Origin: Belliella baltica DSM 15883
GTDB lineage: Bacteria > Bacteroidota > Bacteroidia > Cytophagales > Cyclobacteriaceae
Direction of reading: 5' to 3'
NCBI RefSeq assembly: GCF_000265405.1
Contig: NC_018010.1
Span: 1,054,001-1,118,000 of the forward strand
DNA: 64,000 nucleotides
Part shown: positions 1-7,720 of the stretch, piece after piece
Numbering within the stretch: position 1 is the stretch's first letter
Layout: every line of letters starts with the position of its first letter
Program-made: the position numbers and the translations under genes
Notes under the pieces: model-generated
Database searches by the model: none
Told to the model about the DNA's origin: nothing
The model's input: the letters and a program-made list of their open reading frames with translations, nothing else

Positions 1-296
1 TAAGAAATGACATTACCAAGTTTGGATTTGTTAAGCCCATCACTTTAACTACCAAATCATTATTTTGTGGTTGCAAGTGATAATTGGTAATAGGCAAAGA
101 ACCAATACAGACTTTGCAGAGCTGATTTTCGAAGTCAAATAGACTTCTTTTGCAGACGCAGCAGGTTTTCGGAAAAACCAGAGCCAAAAAATCTTCAAAA
201 AAAGTGAAACGCATATCCAAAAAGGCTTGTTAGAACTGAATGACAGCAAAATACCTGTTATATTTGCTGGTTATATAAATACTTATCTAAAAGTTA
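1..296. other. No gene recognised
   Basis: No convincing gene was found in this first stretch. A + strand reading frame runs open from about position 140 to 350 (ending in the codons for QKSNE and a stop), but it has no start codon, has a stop at about 140, and overlaps the following gene in another frame. It may be the decayed tail of an upstream gene or chance. The sequence is AT-rich and presumably holds the promoter of the gene at 297. Confidence 0.4.
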
Positions 297-653
297 ATGA
301 ATTTAATAGAAGAATTCAACGATTACAGAAGTCGAATGAATGAAAAAATCATGTCGGCTGACAATAAAGTCATAAAGCGTTTCTTTAACCTTGATACCAA
401 TGCTTACTCAGAAGGAGCTGTAGATGTCAAAACAAAAGAAATGATAGGTCTTGCTTGCTCAATGGTGCTCCGCTGTGATGATTGTATCAAATATCATCTT
501 GGCAAATCCTATGAAGCAGGATTAAGTAAAGAAGAAGTTTTTGAAGTATTTTCGATTGCTACACTCATTGGTGGATCTATTGTAATCCCACATTTGAGAA
601 GAGCTGCAGAATATTGGGAACTGTTAGAAGAAGAAGGAAAAAAGCATGTATAA
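297..653 (+). CDS. Carboxymuconolactone decarboxylase (AhpD-like) family protein
   Basis: A 118-residue protein of the CMD/AhpD-like family. Members are small helical proteins, often with a redox-active CxxC that acts in peroxide reduction. The signature CDDCIKYH lies at about residues 60-67: two cysteines followed by a histidine three residues later, the arrangement of the AhpD active site. Length is normal for a single-domain member. Its stop overlaps the next start by 8 bases, so the two are probably translated together. Seen: motif and overlap. Family knowledge: the CxxC chemistry. The physiological substrate is unknown, and a peroxidase role is inference. Confidence 0.8.
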   Translation: MNLIEEFNDYRSRMNEKIMSADNKVIKRFFNLDTNAYSEGAVDVKTKEMIGLACSMVLRCDDCIKYHLGKSYEAGLSKEEVFEVFSIATLIGGSIVIPHLRRAAEYWELLEEEGKKHV

Positions 654-1008
654 AAAAGATCTTGATCTTGAAAAACGTTGGTCCAAACTCCTAGTTGGTA
701 TTCAAGAACTAGTAGGAAAAAAGCCTGCCGATCTTAATGGTGTTTTGTTTTTAATTGGTGTTCAAGAGTTAGGACAGGGAAATAAGACATTTACCAAAGA
801 GCAAAAACAAGACTTGATGCATATCGCAATTTGTAAAGTACTCAGCTCAGCTGGCTTTTATGAATTGGATTATATAGACCAAGATGGTTGGCCACATTGG
901 AAACTTGTGGGAAAGCTCCCTCATTTTGATGTTTTAGAACAAGAAAAACTTCTAAAGCTTCATGTATTGGAATATTTTGAACAAGAATTTGAAATAGAGA
1001 TCAAATAA
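646..1008 (+). CDS. Conserved hypothetical protein
   Basis: A 120-residue protein with no domain I can name. It is charged and soluble, rich in Leu, Lys and Glu, with no signal peptide or membrane segment, and contains a Trp/His-rich stretch (DGWPHWK at about residues 85-91). It overlaps the AhpD-like gene upstream by 8 bases and ends 12 bases before exonuclease III, so it is co-transcribed with both. I believe similar small proteins occur next to exonuclease III in related Bacteroidota, but I cannot verify this here, and I assign no function. Confidence 0.7.
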   Translation: MYKKDLDLEKRWSKLLVGIQELVGKKPADLNGVLFLIGVQELGQGNKTFTKEQKQDLMHIAICKVLSSAGFYELDYIDQDGWPHWKLVGKLPHFDVLEQEKLLKLHVLEYFEQEFEIEIK

Positions 1009-1020
1009 AATCTAAATTCA

Positions 1021-1779
1021 ATGAAAATCGTATCCTATAACGTCAATGGAATAAGAGCTGCCTTGAACAAAGGCTTCGCAGATTGGCTAAAAGCAACTGA
1101 TCCAGACATCATAGGCTTGCAAGAAGTAAAAGCACTCGAAAATCAAATAGACAAAAGCATATTTGAAGATCTAGGCTACCAAATAAGTTGGTTTCCTGCA
1201 GTAAAAAAAGGCTATAGTGGGACAGCTATACTTTCCAAACAAAAACCAAAGCATGTAGAATTTGGAATAGGCTATCAAGATTATGATGATGAAGGAAGAT
1301 TAATTAGAGCAGATTTTGATGAATTCTCATTTATCTCTGCTTATTTTCCTTCAGGAACTACAGGGGATATTAGGCAAGATTTCAAATATAAGTTTTTGGA
1401 TGACATATATGGTTACACACAAGATTTAAGCAGAAAATTTCCTAATTTGATAATAAGTGGAGATTATAACATTTGTCATAAGCCTATAGATATTCACAAT
1501 CCTATCTCCAACAAAAACTCTTCTGGTTTCTTACCAGAAGAAAGAGCATGGATGGACAAATTTACTGAAAGTGGATTTATAGACACTTTTAGAGAACATA
1601 ATCAAGAACCACATCAATATACTTGGTGGAGCTACAGAGCAGGAGCAAGAGCCAAAAACTTAGGTTGGAGAATAGACTATCACATGGCGACGCCATCAAT
1701 AGCATCAAAAGTAAAAAGAGCAATCATATTACCAGAGGCACATCACTCAGATCACTGTCCAATTATGATCGAACTTTAG
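1021..1779 (+). CDS. xth: Exodeoxyribonuclease III
   Basis: A 252-residue AP endonuclease/3'-5' exonuclease of the ExoIII (Xth/APE1) family, which cleaves DNA at abasic sites in base-excision repair. The family blocks are visible in order: the N-terminal MKIVSYNVNGIRAA, the metal-binding QEVK at about residue 34, the catalytic SGDYN at about 146-150, the WRIDYH block near residue 220, and the terminal SDHCPI with the catalytic Asp-His pair. Length matches the family. It lies 12 bases after the upstream small gene on the same strand. Function is confident from the complete motif set. Confidence 0.95.
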   Translation: MKIVSYNVNGIRAALNKGFADWLKATDPDIIGLQEVKALENQIDKSIFEDLGYQISWFPAVKKGYSGTAILSKQKPKHVEFGIGYQDYDDEGRLIRADFDEFSFISAYFPSGTTGDIRQDFKYKFLDDIYGYTQDLSRKFPNLIISGDYNICHKPIDIHNPISNKNSSGFLPEERAWMDKFTESGFIDTFREHNQEPHQYTWWSYRAGARAKNLGWRIDYHMATPSIASKVKRAIILPEAHHSDHCPIMIEL

Positions 1780-1823
1780 ATAAGAATATTTAAGTAAAAC
1801 ATTAATTATACAACAAAAGCTTC

Positions 1824-2225
1824 ATGAAATCTATAAAAATTTCAATCCCTTCTCTAATAGAGAATATTAAAATCATAGAAAGCTTCATTGATAATGCGAA
1901 AGAAAGATTCCACATCGATGATGATATCTATGGAAATATTATGATTTCCGTTACTGAATGCGTGAGTAATGCTATTCTTCACGGAAATAAGGGAGATGCT
2001 TCTAAAAATGTAGATCTGGAGCTACACTTTGATGAAGAAGAAATAAAATTTATCATCAAGGATGAAGGTAGTGGATTTGAATTTGATGAATTGAAAGACC
2101 CAACAGCTCCGGAAAATTTGGAAAAAGCAGGTGGAAGAGGAATATTTATCATGAAGCATCTTGCAGATGATGTGAGTTTTGAAGAAGAAGGAAGAAAAAC
2201 TATTTTAAAATTTTATATGTATTAA
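1824..2225 (+). CDS. RsbW-like serine kinase/ATP-binding protein (HATPase_c_2)
   Basis: A 133-residue stand-alone GHKL ATPase domain of the RsbW/SpoIIAB type. The N box (TECVSNAILHGN, about residues 46-57), the G1 motif (DEGSGFEF, about 80-87) and the G2 motif (GGRGIFIMK, about 103-111) are all present. Proteins of this kind are anti-sigma factors or switch kinases that phosphorylate a STAS-domain antagonist. No STAS partner or sigma factor lies next to it, so the partner is unknown. One base separates it from ybeY, which suggests coupled expression. The fold is confident; the regulatory role is inference. Confidence 0.85.
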   Translation: MKSIKISIPSLIENIKIIESFIDNAKERFHIDDDIYGNIMISVTECVSNAILHGNKGDASKNVDLELHFDEEEIKFIIKDEGSGFEFDELKDPTAPENLEKAGGRGIFIMKHLADDVSFEEEGRKTILKFYMY

Positions 2226-2226
2226 A

Positions 2227-2652
2227 ATGGCAATTCAATTCTTTGATGAAGATTCAGGTTTCAAATTGAAAGATAAAAACCTTCATAAAAAGTGGCTAAA
2301 AGAAATAGCAGCAAAAGAAGGTTACCAAATCGGAGAACTTACTTACATATTTTGTACAGATGAATACCTATTCAATATCAATGTAGAATATCTAAATCAC
2401 GATACTTATACAGACATCATCACTTTTGATAACTCAGAAGATGAAGAAATGATAGAAGGAGATATATTCATCAGTATAGACAGAGTAAAAGAAAATGCCA
2501 TAAAAGAAGATATAGAATTCTACAAAGAACTTCACCGAGTAATGAGTCATGGTGTTTTGCATTTGATGGGATACAAAGACAAAAGCCTAGAAGATATTAA
2601 AATGATGAGAGAAATGGAAGACCAATCTATTTCTCTTTATAAAAATATATAA
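2227..2652 (+). CDS. ybeY: rRNA maturation endoribonuclease YbeY
   Basis: A 141-residue UPF0054/YbeY metalloprotein, a zinc-dependent RNase involved in 16S rRNA 3'-end maturation and ribosome quality control. The signature HGVLHLMGYKDKS lies at about residues 108-120. The first two zinc histidines are present. The third ligand position of the textbook HGxLHLxGYDH motif reads as an Asp/Lys-containing KDKS; I recall this variant as usual in Bacteroidota, so I do not treat it as a defect. The start is one base after the RsbW-like stop. A parS-like site begins two bases after its stop. Confidence 0.92.
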   Translation: MAIQFFDEDSGFKLKDKNLHKKWLKEIAAKEGYQIGELTYIFCTDEYLFNINVEYLNHDTYTDIITFDNSEDEEMIEGDIFISIDRVKENAIKEDIEFYKELHRVMSHGVLHLMGYKDKSLEDIKMMREMEDQSISLYKNI

Positions 2653-2653
2653 A

Positions 2654-2669
2654 CGTTCCACGTGAAACA
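2654..2669 (+). other. parS site (ParB binding), first copy
   Basis: The sequence CGTTCCACGTGAAACA matches the broadly conserved bacterial parS consensus TGTTNCACGTGAAACA at 15 of 16 positions (C for T at position 1). It lies between ybeY and mnmG. A second copy in the opposite orientation begins 30 bases further on. parS sites are normally concentrated near oriC, which fits the proposed origin at 7.2-7.7 kb. Confidence 0.85.
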
Positions 2670-2698
2670 TGTAGAGTTTTAGAATTAAGATTCCAAAC

Positions 2699-2714
2699 TG
2701 TTTCACGTGGAACA
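2699..2714 (-). other. parS site (ParB binding), second copy
   Basis: The + strand reads TGTTTCACGTGGAACA. Its reverse complement TGTTCCACGTGAAACA is a full match to the parS consensus known from Bacillus subtilis. It is inverted relative to the first copy, so the pair also forms a large inverted repeat. It covers position 2707, where a GTG could be read as a start for mnmG. Confidence 0.88.
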
Positions 2715-2727
2715 TCAAAAACAAATT

Positions 2728-4593
2728 ATGTTTCCACAATACGATGTAATAGTAGTAGGGGCAGGTCATGCAGGTTGCGAAGCTGCACATGCTTCAGCAA
2801 AGATGGGTTCTAAGGTACTTCTGTGTACTATGAACATGAACACTATTGCCCAAATGTCATGTAATCCTGCTATGGGAGGGGTTGCAAAAGGACAAATTGT
2901 AAGAGAAATCGATGCTCTTGGAGGAATGTCAGGGATAATTTCAGACAAATCCATGATTCAATTTAGAATGTTAAATAGATCAAAAGGGCCTGCAATGTGG
3001 TCACCAAGAACCCAAAATGATAGAATGCGCTTTGCAGAAGAATGGAGATTAGCCTTAGAGAATACACCAAATGTAGATTTTTGGCAAGAAATGATTACGG
3101 GTCTAATTGTAAAAGATAAACGAGTAACAGGAGTAAGAACAAGCATAGGTCTTGAAATTCTTGCTAAATCAGTAGTACTTACAAACGGGACGTTTTTAAA
3201 CGGATTGATTCATATAGGGGAGAAGCAATTTGGAGGAGGAAGAACAGGGGAAGGAGCAGCAAGAGGAATAACAGAACAATTGGTTCAACTCGGTTTCGAG
3301 GCAGGAAGAATGAAAACAGGAACGCCACCAAGAGTTGATGGTAGATCTCTCGATTATACGAAAATGGAAATTCAATATGGTGACGAAAACCCCGAAAAAT
3401 TCTCCTATTCTGACGAAACAAGACCCTTAGAAAAACAACATACCTGCTGGATTACTTATACAAATAAAGAAGTACATAACACCCTAGAAACTGGATTCAA
3501 TAGATCACCAATGTTTAATGGTAGAATTCAAGGCTTAGGGCCGAGATATTGCCCTTCTATTGAGGATAAAATCAATAGATTTGCTGAAAGAGAAAGACAT
3601 CAAATATTTGTTGAGCCAGAAGGATGGAATACAGTAGAAATGTACGTCAACGGATTTTCTACATCCCTGCCAGAAGATGTACAATATGAAGCCATGCGGA
3701 AAATCCCTGGATTTGAGAATGCTAAAATGTTCCGACCAGGCTACGCGATTGAATATGATTTCTTCCCACCCACTCAACTTAAATTAACCTTAGAAACCCA
3801 ATTAATTGAAAATTTATATTTCGCTGGACAAATCAATGGGACAACAGGATATGAAGAAGCAGCATCTCAAGGTCTCGTTGCAGGAATAAATGCTTCTTTA
3901 AAAGTGGAAGAAAAAGATCCCTTCCTATTGAAAAGATCTGATGCATACATCGGAGTTCTAATAGATGATCTAATCAATAAAGGCACAGAGGAACCCTACC
4001 GAATGTTCACATCAAGAGCAGAATTTAGACTACTACTAAGACAAGATAATGCAGATTTGAGATTAACTGAACTCGGACACAAAATAGGTCTTGCAAGTGA
4101 TCAGAGATTGGAGAAAATGATAGACAAAAAATCAGATACTCAAAAGCTAATTAATGACCTCAAACAGAAAAAACTATCTCCTGAAATAATCAATGAAGGT
4201 TTAGAAAATCTAGAAACAGCAACTATAAAAGAAAAGGTAACTATTGATAAATTGTTAAAAAGACCTCAATTAGGTTTAAAAGATATCATGGAGTTTGATA
4301 ACGAATTCAAACAATATCTATCAAAATACAGCAAAGAAGTGTTAGAACAGGCAGAGATTCAAATCAAATATGAAAGCTACATAGAAAAAGAATCACAAAT
4401 GGTAGAAAAACTTTCTAACATGGAAAATTATAAAATTCCTTTAAGTTTTGATTACTTATCTATAACGGCATTATCAGCAGAAGGAAAGCAAAAACTGAAT
4501 AAAGTAAAGCCAGAAACATTAGGTCAAGCATCAAGAATAAGTGGTGTATCTCCAGCCGATTTATCGATATTGACAGTTTATTTAGGAAGATAA
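2728..4593 (+). CDS. mnmG: tRNA uridine-5-carboxymethylaminomethyl(34) synthesis protein MnmG
   Basis: The FAD-binding subunit (GidA) of the MnmE-MnmG complex, which modifies U34 of certain tRNAs. The Rossmann dinucleotide motif VVGAGHAGCEAA is at the N-terminus, followed by the GidA blocks CNPAMGGVAKGQ, RTGEGAARG, MKTGTPPR and GYEEAASQGLVAG, with a C-terminal GidA-associated region. With the ATG at 2728 the protein is 621 residues, normal for the family. A GTG at 2707 would add seven residues but lies inside the second parS site, so I prefer the ATG. It is followed one base later by a methyltransferase gene. The link of gidA with origin regions is long established in bacteria. Confidence 0.95.
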   Translation: MFPQYDVIVVGAGHAGCEAAHASAKMGSKVLLCTMNMNTIAQMSCNPAMGGVAKGQIVREIDALGGMSGIISDKSMIQFRMLNRSKGPAMWSPRTQNDRMRFAEEWRLALENTPNVDFWQEMITGLIVKDKRVTGVRTSIGLEILAKSVVLTNGTFLNGLIHIGEKQFGGGRTGEGAARGITEQLVQLGFEAGRMKTGTPPRVDGRSLDYTKMEIQYGDENPEKFSYSDETRPLEKQHTCWITYTNKEVHNTLETGFNRSPMFNGRIQGLGPRYCPSIEDKINRFAERERHQIFVEPEGWNTVEMYVNGFSTSLPEDVQYEAMRKIPGFENAKMFRPGYAIEYDFFPPTQLKLTLETQLIENLYFAGQINGTTGYEEAASQGLVAGINASLKVEEKDPFLLKRSDAYIGVLIDDLINKGTEEPYRMFTSRAEFRLLLRQDNADLRLTELGHKIGLASDQRLEKMIDKKSDTQKLINDLKQKKLSPEIINEGLENLETATIKEKVTIDKLLKRPQLGLKDIMEFDNEFKQYLSKYSKEVLEQAEIQIKYESYIEKESQMVEKLSNMENYKIPLSFDYLSITALSAEGKQKLNKVKPETLGQASRISGVSPADLSILTVYLGR

Positions 4594-4594
4594 T

Positions 4595-5491
4595 ATGAAC
4601 AAAAGATTAACCAAATGCCCACTCTGTAAAAGTGGGCTTTTTCTTAATCATTTCTATGCTACAGATCATTCTGTAAGCAAGGAAATTTTTCGTCTATGTA
4701 AATGCAGCAACTGTGAATTAATTTTTACAAACCCAAGACCAGACAAATTATCAATAGGAAAATATTATCAATTTGAAGACTATATATCTCACCAAGACAA
4801 GTCAAATAATATTACCAATAGATTATATAAACAAGTAAGAAAAATAACACTTAACAGTAAAATTAAACTTTTAAAAAAATACACGCTATCCAATTCTAAT
4901 ATTCTTGATTACGGTTGTGGAACAGGCTATTTTCTACAAAAAGCACAAGAAAATGGTTATAAAATAGATGGAATAGAGCCTAACAATAAAGCAAGAGAAA
5001 TAGCAGGATCACTTGGTTTGAAGATATCAAAGCAAATAGATGAAATAGAAGATTCTAAAAAATTTGATACCATTACATTATTTCATGTGTTGGAACATAT
5101 ACATGGTTTGAGAAAAACACTTCAAAGTCTACTAAAAAAATTAAAAAAAGAAGGTACATTAATTATTGCAGTTCCTAACATTGATTCATGGGATGCAAAA
5201 CACTACAAAGAAAACTGGGCAGCATTAGATGTTCCAAGACATCTGTATCATTTTAATCAAAAAAGTATGTCATTTTTAGCAGAAGAAATGAAACTTTCTA
5301 TCGTTGATAAAAAACCAATGCCATTTGACAGCTATTATGTTTCCATATTATCAGAGCAACATATTCATCCAAATGAAAGTACTTTAAAAACTTACCTAAA
5401 AGCTGTAAAGAATGGTTTCATTTCAAACAAATGGGCAAAATCTAATGAAAATAATTACTCTAGTATATTATATATTTTAAAGAAGAAATGA
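4595..5491 (+). CDS. Class I SAM-dependent methyltransferase with N-terminal zinc ribbon
   Basis: A 298-residue protein. An N-terminal CxxC pair (CPLCKSG, about residues 8-14) and a second CxxC (CKCSNC, about 36-41) form a probable zinc ribbon. They are followed by a methyltransferase domain with motif I ILDYGCGTGYFL (about 105-116), an acidic GIEPN and the LFHVLEHI block (about 165). This layout is shared by C-methyltransferase-like and methyltransferase-type-11 proteins of Bacteroidota. The substrate cannot be read from sequence. It starts one base after mnmG ends, and its stop overlaps the next start in an ATGA, so mnmG, this gene and the lipoprotein gene look like one transcription unit. 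Confidence 0.85.
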   Translation: MNKRLTKCPLCKSGLFLNHFYATDHSVSKEIFRLCKCSNCELIFTNPRPDKLSIGKYYQFEDYISHQDKSNNITNRLYKQVRKITLNSKIKLLKKYTLSNSNILDYGCGTGYFLQKAQENGYKIDGIEPNNKAREIAGSLGLKISKQIDEIEDSKKFDTITLFHVLEHIHGLRKTLQSLLKKLKKEGTLIIAVPNIDSWDAKHYKENWAALDVPRHLYHFNQKSMSFLAEEMKLSIVDKKPMPFDSYYVSILSEQHIHPNESTLKTYLKAVKNGFISNKWAKSNENNYSSILYILKKK

Positions 5492-7212
5492 AATTATTAA
5501 TTAAAATATTCTCAATAATTATCATTATAATTTTATATTCTTGTGCAAAACAAAACACTCCAATGGGTGGAGATAAAGATGAAACACCACCAGAATTACT
5601 TTCTATCAAACCAATTAATGAATCAACAAACATTAAACCTGAAACAATAGAACTTGAATTCAACGAATTTATAAAAATTGAAACACCCAATAAACTAATT
5701 ATTGTCACACCAAGAATAAACAAAGATGAAATGATTGTAACTGCTTTAAAAAATAAAGTAGTTATCAAACTTAATCAAGAACTTGAAGACAGTACAACAT
5801 ACGTATTCAATTTTCAAAAAAGTATTCAAGATATTACAGAAAGCAATCCTGCAGAGAATTTGAAGCTTGTGTTTTCCACAGGTGAATATATTGATAGTCT
5901 AAAACTAAAGGGAAATGTTACTTACACATTTCCACCAAAAGAAAAATTCATTAAAGATGTATTAATAGGTCTTTATGAAAAAAATGATACAACAGACGTA
6001 CTCACAGCAGCACCTTATTACATAGCAGCAGCTGATAGTTCTGGCAATTTTGAGATCACCAATATCAAAGCTGGTGAATATAGAGCATATGCTTGGTTTG
6101 ATTCAAATAACAACCTTAAAGCTGAAGATAAATCCGAACCTTATGCCTTTTATGGAGATACAATAACGATTAAAGATAATCTTGAAGGAATAGAATTTAC
6201 ATTATCAAAAGCAGATATTTCAGAATTAAAAATTAACAGATCATCAACAGTAGGACAAAACTACGACCTAGTTTTAAGCAAATATCCTACAGATATCAAA
6301 ATAGAACATCAGGATATAAATCAGAAACTATTTTATAGACAAACAGAAAAAAATCTTAGACTATATCATACAGAATTAAGAAATGACAGCATACAAGCAA
6401 GAATAATACTTAAAGATTCTGTTGGTTTTTCATTAGATACAATGGTCTATCTTAAATTTGAAGAAAGTGATAGAATTAAAGAAAAATTAGAGCAATCTAT
6501 AAATTCAGGATTAGGATTTCTTAATGAAATTAAAGCAGAATTAACATTTAACAAACCTATCTCAGAAATCAATTTAGATTCGCTTTTTGTCAAATATGAT
6601 ACAGCATCTATCATTAAAATAGAAAGAGATTGGATTTATCTAAAGGATAGTACAAATTACACAAAAATCAATATTGATATCCCCATCACAGATAGTTTAA
6701 CGAATTCTACATTTACAATATTTGCAGCAGATTCTACTTTTAAAGATGTTGAAGGACTTTACAATGAAAATAAAATAGAAGCTAATTATAAAAAATTAGC
6801 TTCAGAAACACTAGTGACATCTTTGGACGTAACAATAGATACTGATTTCAGACCTTTATTAATACAACTTTTAGATAAAAATGGATCAAAAGTTTATAAA
6901 GAGGCATATCTAGAAGAAACAAATAAACATTCATTTAAAGATTTTGAAGCAGGAACATACACATTAAGAGTTATACTTGACGAGAATGGAAATAAAAGAT
7001 GGGATCCTTCTAATATGCTACAAAACAAGCAAGCTGAGAAAGTCTATTATTATAGAAATCCAAATGACACTAAATCAATGGATATCATCGTAAAAGCAGG
7101 ATGGACAAATGATATTCTCGTAATAACAAAATCAATTAATAATCTACCATCTGACACTACCGAAAATACAGAAGATATCAAATTAATAAGAGAAGAAAAC
7201 GAAAGAAACTAG
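5488..7212 (+). CDS. Ig-like domain (Big_5) lipoprotein
   Basis: A 574-residue exported protein. The N-terminus is a lipoprotein signal: a hydrophobic run of isoleucines, then LYSC with the lipidated Cys near residue 19. Residues about 30-130 (DETPPELLSIKPINES onward, ending KLVFSTGEYID) resemble the bacterial Ig-like Big_5 fold found in Bacteroidota surface lipoproteins. A prealbumin-like segment with GEYRAYAWFDSNNN follows at about 190-215, and a similar one near the C-terminus (FEAGTYTLRVILDENGNKRWD). It is co-directional and overlapping with the methyltransferase. The proposed oriC region lies directly after its stop. Cell-envelope location is well supported; the function is unknown. Confidence 0.82.
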   Translation: MKLLIKIFSIIIIIILYSCAKQNTPMGGDKDETPPELLSIKPINESTNIKPETIELEFNEFIKIETPNKLIIVTPRINKDEMIVTALKNKVVIKLNQELEDSTTYVFNFQKSIQDITESNPAENLKLVFSTGEYIDSLKLKGNVTYTFPPKEKFIKDVLIGLYEKNDTTDVLTAAPYYIAAADSSGNFEITNIKAGEYRAYAWFDSNNNLKAEDKSEPYAFYGDTITIKDNLEGIEFTLSKADISELKINRSSTVGQNYDLVLSKYPTDIKIEHQDINQKLFYRQTEKNLRLYHTELRNDSIQARIILKDSVGFSLDTMVYLKFEESDRIKEKLEQSINSGLGFLNEIKAELTFNKPISEINLDSLFVKYDTASIIKIERDWIYLKDSTNYTKINIDIPITDSLTNSTFTIFAADSTFKDVEGLYNENKIEANYKKLASETLVTSLDVTIDTDFRPLLIQLLDKNGSKVYKEAYLEETNKHSFKDFEAGTYTLRVILDENGNKRWDPSNMLQNKQAEKVYYYRNPNDTKSMDIIVKAGWTNDILVITKSINNLPSDTTENTEDIKLIREENERN

Positions 7213-7720
7213 AGCAGAAAGCTCTTTGGACAAACGTTAAAATGTGAATAATATCAAGTCGAAATGTGAATAACTGTCAATAACATTTTAATAACTTAAT
7301 AGATATACACAGATAAAACATCTCAAATAAAATATTTGAAACAAAATGAGGATAAGTCTAAAATTATAAACAGAAATCCACATTTTCAAACACATAAAGA
7401 TATAGACAAATAGCAATAAAAAATTATAAACATATAAATCATAACAAATACGTATAAACTTCATTTTCAAAATTTTAAACAAATTATTTTTGTTGGTAAA
7501 AGGTGGATAACATCAATTATAGAGCACTTACCTCAGTGGGGAAATAAAAGACATTTTATTATCCACAAATCCACACCTTAATACCTTTAACTATTTCTTT
7601 TAAATAATTAACCGATTGAAGATAAAGAACGGTGGATAACTCATAAAAAAACGAACCTTGTTTTCTTCACTACATTTTTATAATTTGAATGACCCTAACA
7701 AACCCAAAAACTAAAGGATC
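7213..7720. other. oriC: Putative chromosomal replication origin (oriC)
   Basis: A 508-bp gene-free, strongly AT-rich region with clustered DnaA-box sequences. There is a perfect TTATCCACA at 7559-7567. One-mismatch boxes in reverse orientation lie at 7243-7251 and 7265-7273 (TGTGAATAA), 7502-7510 and 7631-7639 (GGTGGATAA). Between the outer boxes, about 7290-7500 is nearly all A and T, as expected for a DNA unwinding element. Two parS sites lie 4.5 kb upstream. Sampled + strand lines left of this region have C about equal to or above G, while lines to the right have G above C, as expected at an origin. dnaA itself is not in the window. Confidence 0.75.

Noticed and set aside
49..249. 66-residue reverse open frame at the left edge
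   Set aside because: No motif, no conserved look, and hydrophobic composition that arises from A-rich + strand sequence. Treated as chance.
2654..2714. Inverted repeat between ybeY and mnmG as a terminator
   Set aside because: Each half is itself a parS palindrome, and there is no T run after the stem.
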